Assembly: GCA_965603515.1 (NCBI GenBank)
Contig: CBFDDH010000011.1
Coordinates: forward strand, 1 to 61,540
Length of the DNA stretch: 61,540 nucleotides
Source: JAUVZL01 sp965603515
Lineage (GTDB): Bacteria; Hydrothermota; Tepidihabitantia; SM23-42
Reading direction: 5' to 3'
How positions within the stretch are numbered: position 1 is the stretch's first letter; each line of letters begins with the position of its first letter. Below the pieces are notes generated by a model that worked only from the letters and a program-made list of their open reading frames with translations, ran no database searches and was not told the DNA's origin. Of the stretch, positions 61,474 to 61,540 are shown piece after piece. Position numbers and translations under genes: made by a program.

Positions 61474-61540
61474 TAATTGATTGGTTTTATTTAAGCCAGA
61501 TGATTTTGGATGTTGTGGTCTTGTCTTCAGCTTCGATTTT

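Noticed and set aside
1..61540. tRNA, rRNA, insertion sequences, prophage or defence islands
   Set aside because: I read the gaps on both strands. All are short, and none shows a cloverleaf, rRNA segment, transposase, att-like duplication or phage gene. The only recombinase is a housekeeping-type Xer protein.

Overview
The window (61.5 kb, moderately AT-rich, standard genetic code, packed with short overlaps between genes) is a chromosomal segment of an uncultured, Gram-negative-type bacterium. MurE carries the meso-diaminopimelate signature, the division/cell-wall cluster is almost complete, and a remnant of a Por/type-IX-like C-terminal sorting domain is present. My best guess is a WOR-3/Stahlbacteria-like lineage or a relative. 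That is an inference from gene style and arrangement, not from a marker-gene search. There are no rRNA or tRNA genes, CRISPR arrays, phages or insertion sequences.

Layout. 1-5.7 kb: a soluble NuoF/HydB-like subunit (cut by the left edge), a NuoG-like iron-sulfur subunit and an NfnA/NfnB pair, probably a flavin-based NAD(P)H/ferredoxin module. 5.7-8.7 kb: a uridine-kinase-like protein, a sucrose-synthase-like glycosyltransferase and rlmN. 8.7-14.8 kb: a signalling operon of two zinc-ribbon/class III cyclase-like proteins plus a HEAT-repeat protein. The two cyclase domains have lost complementary halves of the active site. 14.9-18.5 kb: nadE, hppA, radC. 18.5-23.8 kb: pfkA, HU, a sorting-domain remnant, a tyrosine recombinase and two envelope-type proteins. 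23.8-28.4 kb (minus strand): a radical SAM protein, der, plsY, gpsA and a MerR regulator. 28.4-33 kb: a citrate-to-2-oxoglutarate operon. 33-36.8 kb: fabG, acpP, fabF, coaE and a zinc-ribbon protein. 36.9-43.9 kb: a DUF1648-like membrane protein, a phosphohexomutase, a glycosyltransferase, surE, yajC, def, fmt, rsmB. 44.1-60.3 kb: the dcw cluster (mraZ to ftsZ), then trxB.

Two features run across the window. First, promoters are unusually legible: a TTGACA-like -35, almost always a 16-bp spacer, and a TANNNT -10. At several operon heads (fabG, pfkA, the phosphohexomutase, the glycosyltransferase, the DUF1648-like gene, the DUF512 radical SAM gene, probably rlmN) the start codon lies only 5-6 nt after the -10, so these mRNAs should be leaderless. 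HU, yajC and the aconitase operon instead have Shine-Dalgarno leaders. Second, many gaps hold short word-like repeats (ATTTGACATT words, ATCTGTG words, ATCAGGAT/CTGATACCC words, CCAAGAACCAAGCT tandems). One of these has become the 3' end of nadE.

The most interesting candidates are the split soluble-adenylyl-cyclase-like pair with its HEAT partner, the leaderless promoter architecture (including two abutting divergent -35 boxes), and a miniature FtsQ that keeps only the membrane anchor and the final FtsQ strand motif and probably starts at an ATT codon.
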